Shown: positions 60,067 through 64,000 of the stretch, in pieces | Position numbering within the stretch: the stretch's first letter is position 1 | How the letters are laid out: the number at the start of each line of letters is the position of its first letter | NCBI GenBank assembly: GCA_036785705.1 | Contig: JAWUZG010000175.1 | Coordinates: 248,001 to 312,000, forward strand | DNA from: Acanthornis magna | Lineage: Eukaryota; Chordata; Aves; Passeriformes; Acanthizidae | Length of the DNA: 64,000 bases | Direction: 5' to 3' | Translations under genes and position numbers: made by a program | The notes under the pieces: model-generated | Seen by the model: only the letters and a program-made list of their open reading frames with translations | Database searches by the model: none | What the model was told of the DNA's origin: nothing

Positions 60067-62331
60067 CAATGTCAGTACTTCAGGCATGCTGCCAATTATT
60101 ATTCAAACACCATCCCTGAAATGGATTTTCTTCCTGCAAAAGAACAATAGAGTGTTTCCTAAAATGAAACAAAATGCTCAGTGCCGTTGTGGTTGGGGAG
60201 AAGGGAGAAAATATTAAATTATCTTATTTTGTGCATGAAAGAAAGAAACATTTCTCATAAGAGGGTACTTTACAAGGTGGAGCAAATTGTGTCATCTTCA
60301 AACACTGACTTTTGCAGAGGCCTCAGATACGAGATGTGGATACTTTTGTCCCTTGAAGTGTGATTTTTAAGAAATGTTGTATTTGGCAGGCTGTTATAAC
60401 ATGTCATGGTGCTATTAAATGCAAGTCAGAAGTTCTTTATAATTCATTAGCATTCCTTCTTGATTGGAAACTACGCAGCCACCTGCCCCTGCTGTTATTC
60501 AGAAGTAGGAGACAAGGTAGTCGTTCAGAAAGTACCAGACTGACAAGCAGTTGGCAGGGACGAATACCAGTGTATCAAAAAACAAGTACAAAACAAGAGC
60601 AATGAAACTACACATGATTTACTGGTCAAACTAGTGATGTAAAGTGCTGGGACTTATGCAAACCTTGTTTCTGCATCAGATAACCAGTGACTCATGTCAA
60701 TATCAGGCAAATTCCTTGGTTCTGGGACACTGAGTTTGACAGCAATCAAGCACAAGCAAAATTGTTGCCACACTAGTTGTTACAACACTCATACAAATGA
60801 CACAACACTCACACAAATGACATAAATACAAGAACCACCAGAGAAAACTCTTTAGCATTAAAAGGAAATCTCTATCTAGTGTAACATATAATTTGCACAT
60901 TCTACAATTCTCATCAGTGTATGCAATGTTAACTTCCAAGGATTCACCTGCATTTCTCAGCCTTAATTCTACCAAAAAATACAAGCAGTCTGACTTCCAT
61001 GCATCCAGCTTGTGCCAAACATCCGTTTCTAATACCAAGAAACAAAGATTCAAAAAGAGTTCTTTGATACAAACATCTGCATAAAGTTGATCAAAATTTA
61101 ATCACTTATTTTTTCCCTTTGTCAGTTCATGCTGTAGACAGGCTGGATGGAAGCATTCCCCCTTTTGATTTCTTTACTTTGAAAATTGTATATCTCAACA
61201 CTGAAATGGGGATTTTCTACAGTGTGTTACAATACTGATGTCTGTTTAGGACTGTACATCTTTTATCGACAACACACTGCCAAAGTCTATGACTGTGATC
61301 ACTGACATTTCACATACTCAGGTCCAAAGACAGGCTGTGGCAGTCAGATTAGACCATTTGCTATGCTGTGTTCCTTAGAAATATAAAAACATATGTAGCC
61401 CCGAAAGCATAGCTAATTTAGCGGTAATACAGTTTTAAGTAATTTTAAACTTTAAAGGGATACAGAACCACCATTTACTTCAGTACACTCAGTTACTAGC
61501 CCATATCAGAGACCTGTTTTCCCTGAGCTACTTACATACTTACAATGTGAAGATTTTAAAAGGTGGATTTGTTGATACAAATCCAGTCATAACAGTGAGA
61601 AAAATGAAGTATTGCAAAACTGTTTTCTAATATATATATATATTTTACAACATGTGTGGCAGGCCAGTTTTCTGTGCAGAATTTGTACAAACAGCTGAAA
61701 AAAGTGTGGAAGAGGATCATGCTCTGGATTTCTTCCATTTTGAAAACCAGTAACTAAGTTTTCAAAATCCATACACATCCTTTCATGCCTTAAAATGATT
61801 ATATACCAAGTCCACAGCAATAGCTTATTTTTTTCTTGAAAAAAAGAGCACAGGAAGAATATAATTTCTAGCTGCAATTTGACCTATGAATCACATCCAT
61901 AGTATCTACAAAGACTTTATGTGAAAATCATTTCCCCATCACTTGCATAATACTCTTATACTATACTTGTATGCATGTAGCATATGAACACATACCTTTA
62001 ATAGATTAAGTTTATAATTACAATTTCAAAGTTTACAGTTGTTGTTTTTTGATCTCTTTATAGAGGGTTGGTAAAAAAGAGACTGAAATGAATCCCGCAT
62101 GAGGAAAGCAAAAAGGAAATACTGGTGAACTTATATAAAATAGGTATATAAATACTTATCTGCTCTCCTCCTGCTATTACAGAGAAGAGCAGATAAGCTG
62201 TATAGCTAAGACTGCAATTTTCTAGCCTGCAAACAGCCCAGCATTATCACTATGCACACTCTTTCACCTCGCACCTGTACACTATGTACAACTCTTTCAG
62301 TTTTCAAGGAACAATTTAATGCCCTTCATCT

Positions 62332-62540
62332 GGAGCTTTAGACTGGACTGTAGGAAGCATTTTTTAACTGAAAGGGGGGTCAAACACTGGAACAGCCTTT
62401 CCTAGAGAGGTAGTGAGGTCCCAAGCCTGTCAGGGTTTAAGAGGCATTTTGACAAGGCCCTTACGTACAAGCTTTGACTTGGTTGGTCCTTGGTCAGGTG
62501 GGTGGACTAGGTGATTATTGCACTTCAACTGAAATAATCT
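62332..62540 (+). mobile_element. CR1 LINE 3' end, 5'-truncated (right arm)
   Basis: Same insertion as at 28,261-28,470, here in plus orientation: it begins at 'ggagctttagactgg' and passes 'cactggaacagcc' and 'aagcctgtcagggtttaag' to the TTCTA tail. Both copies start and stop at equivalent positions. Confidence 0.87.
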
Positions 62541-62661
62541 ATTTTATTCTGTTCTATTCTATTCTATTCTATTCTATTCTATTCTATTCTATTCTATTCT
62601 ATTCTATTCTATTCTATTCTATTCTATTCTATCTATCCCATCCCATCCCATCCCATCCCAT
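62541..62661. repeat. Compound pentanucleotide microsatellite (TTCTA)n-(CCCAT)n, right arm
   Basis: About eighteen TTCTA units, with a variant first part containing 'ttttattctg', are followed by about five CCCAT units. It is the CR1 tail after expansion and is slightly longer than its left-arm partner. Confidence 0.95.
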
Positions 62662-64000
62662 CTCTCCTCTAACAAGTAATAAGGAAGCAGGGTATCTAGC
62701 TTAGATTCTAGCTCTTTTTAAAATTGTGTTAAAATTGTAGGGGGTCACAGCTGAGGAAATTCTGCCAATATCACACCAAAAACTTCCTGCTTCACAGTAT
62801 GAAGCCTGGTACAGTGGAAATCCTATTAAGACAAATATTTACAGATAAAAATGATGTTGAATGAAAGTTTCAGTGTTCTCTTTTTCATCAGCAGTTACGC
62901 AAATCACTTTCTGCTCTACCACAAATATTGATTTATATTAATCACAAAACCTTCATGACTTGCAGGCATGAAAGAAAATCAATACAGTAATGGTTGGTTT
63001 TCTGCTAGCCAGCACATTTGTGTGATAGAAGAGGGCACACAATGAAGCCCTGTGGTAAGTCTGTAGGCAAACGGATGAGAAATGTGAGAGCAAAAATGCT
63101 GGTAGTGAATGGGAAGTAAATCCTTTAACAGCCCTAACTCAAATATGCTCTGAATGCTGATTTTACTCCATCTCAGAAGCCTTTATTTAGAATTCAGCAT
63201 GGGAGAACAGCTCTAGGAACCACATTTCCACAAGGCATTTGGTACATCTCAGACTTATTATTCAGATGTTACTGACAGATCTCCTCTCATACTCTTCATA
63301 CGTAAAAATTGCCACAGTGAAGCTTAATTATTCAATAGTAACAGTGCATTTCATTCATACACACTTCTCTGTAAAACAGACACTGCTGTGTAACTCCATG
63401 ACCAATGTAACAATGTGCTCTTTAAAATAACACCTCCATGATCTCAAACATACCTGTGTCAGAAAAGTCAGCATACAGATGAATTACTACTTCTGTGTCA
63501 CTGGAACTGATATAACAGGATCTGTAGCATGAAAACCAAAGCACAGATGCCAGCTGAATCACACAGCTGATAGAACGAGACTAAAAGAGAGTAAAATACA
63601 TCCATCTGTCCTGACTGAGGTACTGACTTCTTAGACTACTCTGTCTCCTGAAATGCACAAGGCCAGTGCAGTCAACAGAGAGATTCTTGTTTATGTTTGC
63701 AATGAATTTTCACATAGACCTTTTTCTACTGAATTGTGCTTTACTGCTCACAAGCTGAACCTAGTTCTGCTTAAAAAAAATAGTACTATTAGTCTATGCA
63801 GTTCTGTAATGGAGTAGGAAATAAAGATTATAAAAAGTCACTGAATGCACTCTCTTAAAGTGTCCCAAAATTCCTTTTGCAGATAAGAAATTTTGGGGAA
63901 AGTCAGTTTTCTTTTTGTAGTGCACCAGGGAGGCAAAACTGCATGCCACAATCTTAATTACAGTTTTACATGCTTGGAAATGAGCTATGCTGTCAGTAGT

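Larger units (their letters stand above)
60067..64000 (-). repeat. Right arm of the large inverted repeat (cut by window end)
   Basis: The reverse complement matches 26,822-30,735 at high identity, with the last base of the window still inside the match, so the arm is at least 3.93 kb long. Arm-specific changes go both ways at CpG sites. Near 61,014-61,027 this arm has CA where the left arm has CG in 'ttcggc', while a few bases away it keeps a CG that the left arm has lost. Such independent decay argues for two real genomic copies rather than one locus assembled twice. Confidence 0.97.

Noticed and set aside
1..64000. A plus-strand G/T excess in the left half switching to A/C excess in the right half near 31-34 kb
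   Set aside because: I counted bases in nineteen 60-base lines sampled at roughly 3-kb steps. T exceeds A in both halves; G slightly exceeds C on the left and C slightly exceeds G on the right, but samples are small and variable. A full cumulative-skew plot would be needed.
26822..64000. The inverted repeat as an assembly artefact (one locus placed twice)
   Set aside because: About 3% differences in parts, reciprocal loss of CpG sites in either arm and different array lengths point to two diverged copies. It is not excluded without long reads.
1..64000. CRISPR array, operons, prophage or plasmid functions
   Set aside because: No regularly spaced repeats with unique spacers, no ribosome-binding sites with long coding frames; the sequence style and repeats are vertebrate.
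1..64000. tRNA, rRNA or other classical RNA genes
   Set aside because: I saw no A-box/B-box pair or rRNA-like stretch while reading both strands; a tRNAscan/Infernal run would be the proper test.
26822..64000. Sex-chromosome (W) palindrome
   Set aside because: Avian W chromosomes are usually very repeat- and ERV-dense, whereas this window has only a handful of repeats; chromosome identity cannot be set from the sequence.

Overview
The window looks like vertebrate nuclear DNA, most probably from a bird. The evidence is two kinds of CR1 LINE 3' ends, three endogenous-retrovirus LTR relics of types I recognise from neoavian/passerine genomes, degenerate G/T-rich tracts of the sort common in songbirds, and a very low repeat density in an AT-rich background. 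There are no operons, ribosome-binding sites or intact bacterial-style genes. No open reading frame longer than about 150 codons is convincing: the longest ones lie in simple repeats or in GC-rich sequence that is open in several frames at once. I read the window as intergenic and/or intronic DNA with at most a few candidate exons.

Layout. 1-26.8 kb is mostly single-copy AT-rich DNA with an ERV LTR relic near 3.6-4.05 kb, a candidate 47-nt exon at 6.74 kb, A/C- and G/T-rich low-complexity tracts at 11.25 and 12.75 kb, a small tandem repeat at 23.55 kb and an A24 run at 25.7 kb. 26,822-30,735 is the left arm of a large inverted repeat. Its partner, in opposite orientation, occupies 60,067-64,000 and runs off the end of the window. 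Each arm carries the same truncated CR1 with an expanded pentanucleotide tail, so the duplication is younger than that CR1 insertion. The arms are nearly identical in places and about 3% different in others.

The 29.3-kb spacer between the arms starts with a 1.3-kb polypyrimidine block (31.34-32.65 kb) that has its own higher-order duplication. A CpG-rich island (about 32.65-33.72 kb) follows and ends in a consensus 5' splice site. A possible in-phase second exon sits at 34.6 kb. The rest of the spacer is AT-rich DNA with G/T-rich tracts (39.1 and 58.7 kb), a CR1 3' end beside a GC-rich segment (43.3-44.3 kb), a decayed minus-strand LTR (51.4 kb) and a complete solo LTR with a perfect 5-bp target-site duplication (53.1 kb).

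The most notable structure is the inverted repeat with its 29-kb spacer holding the island and the polypyrimidine block. Such an arrangement can support gene conversion between arms and inversion of the spacer. All identifications were made by eye; no alignment or database search was run.
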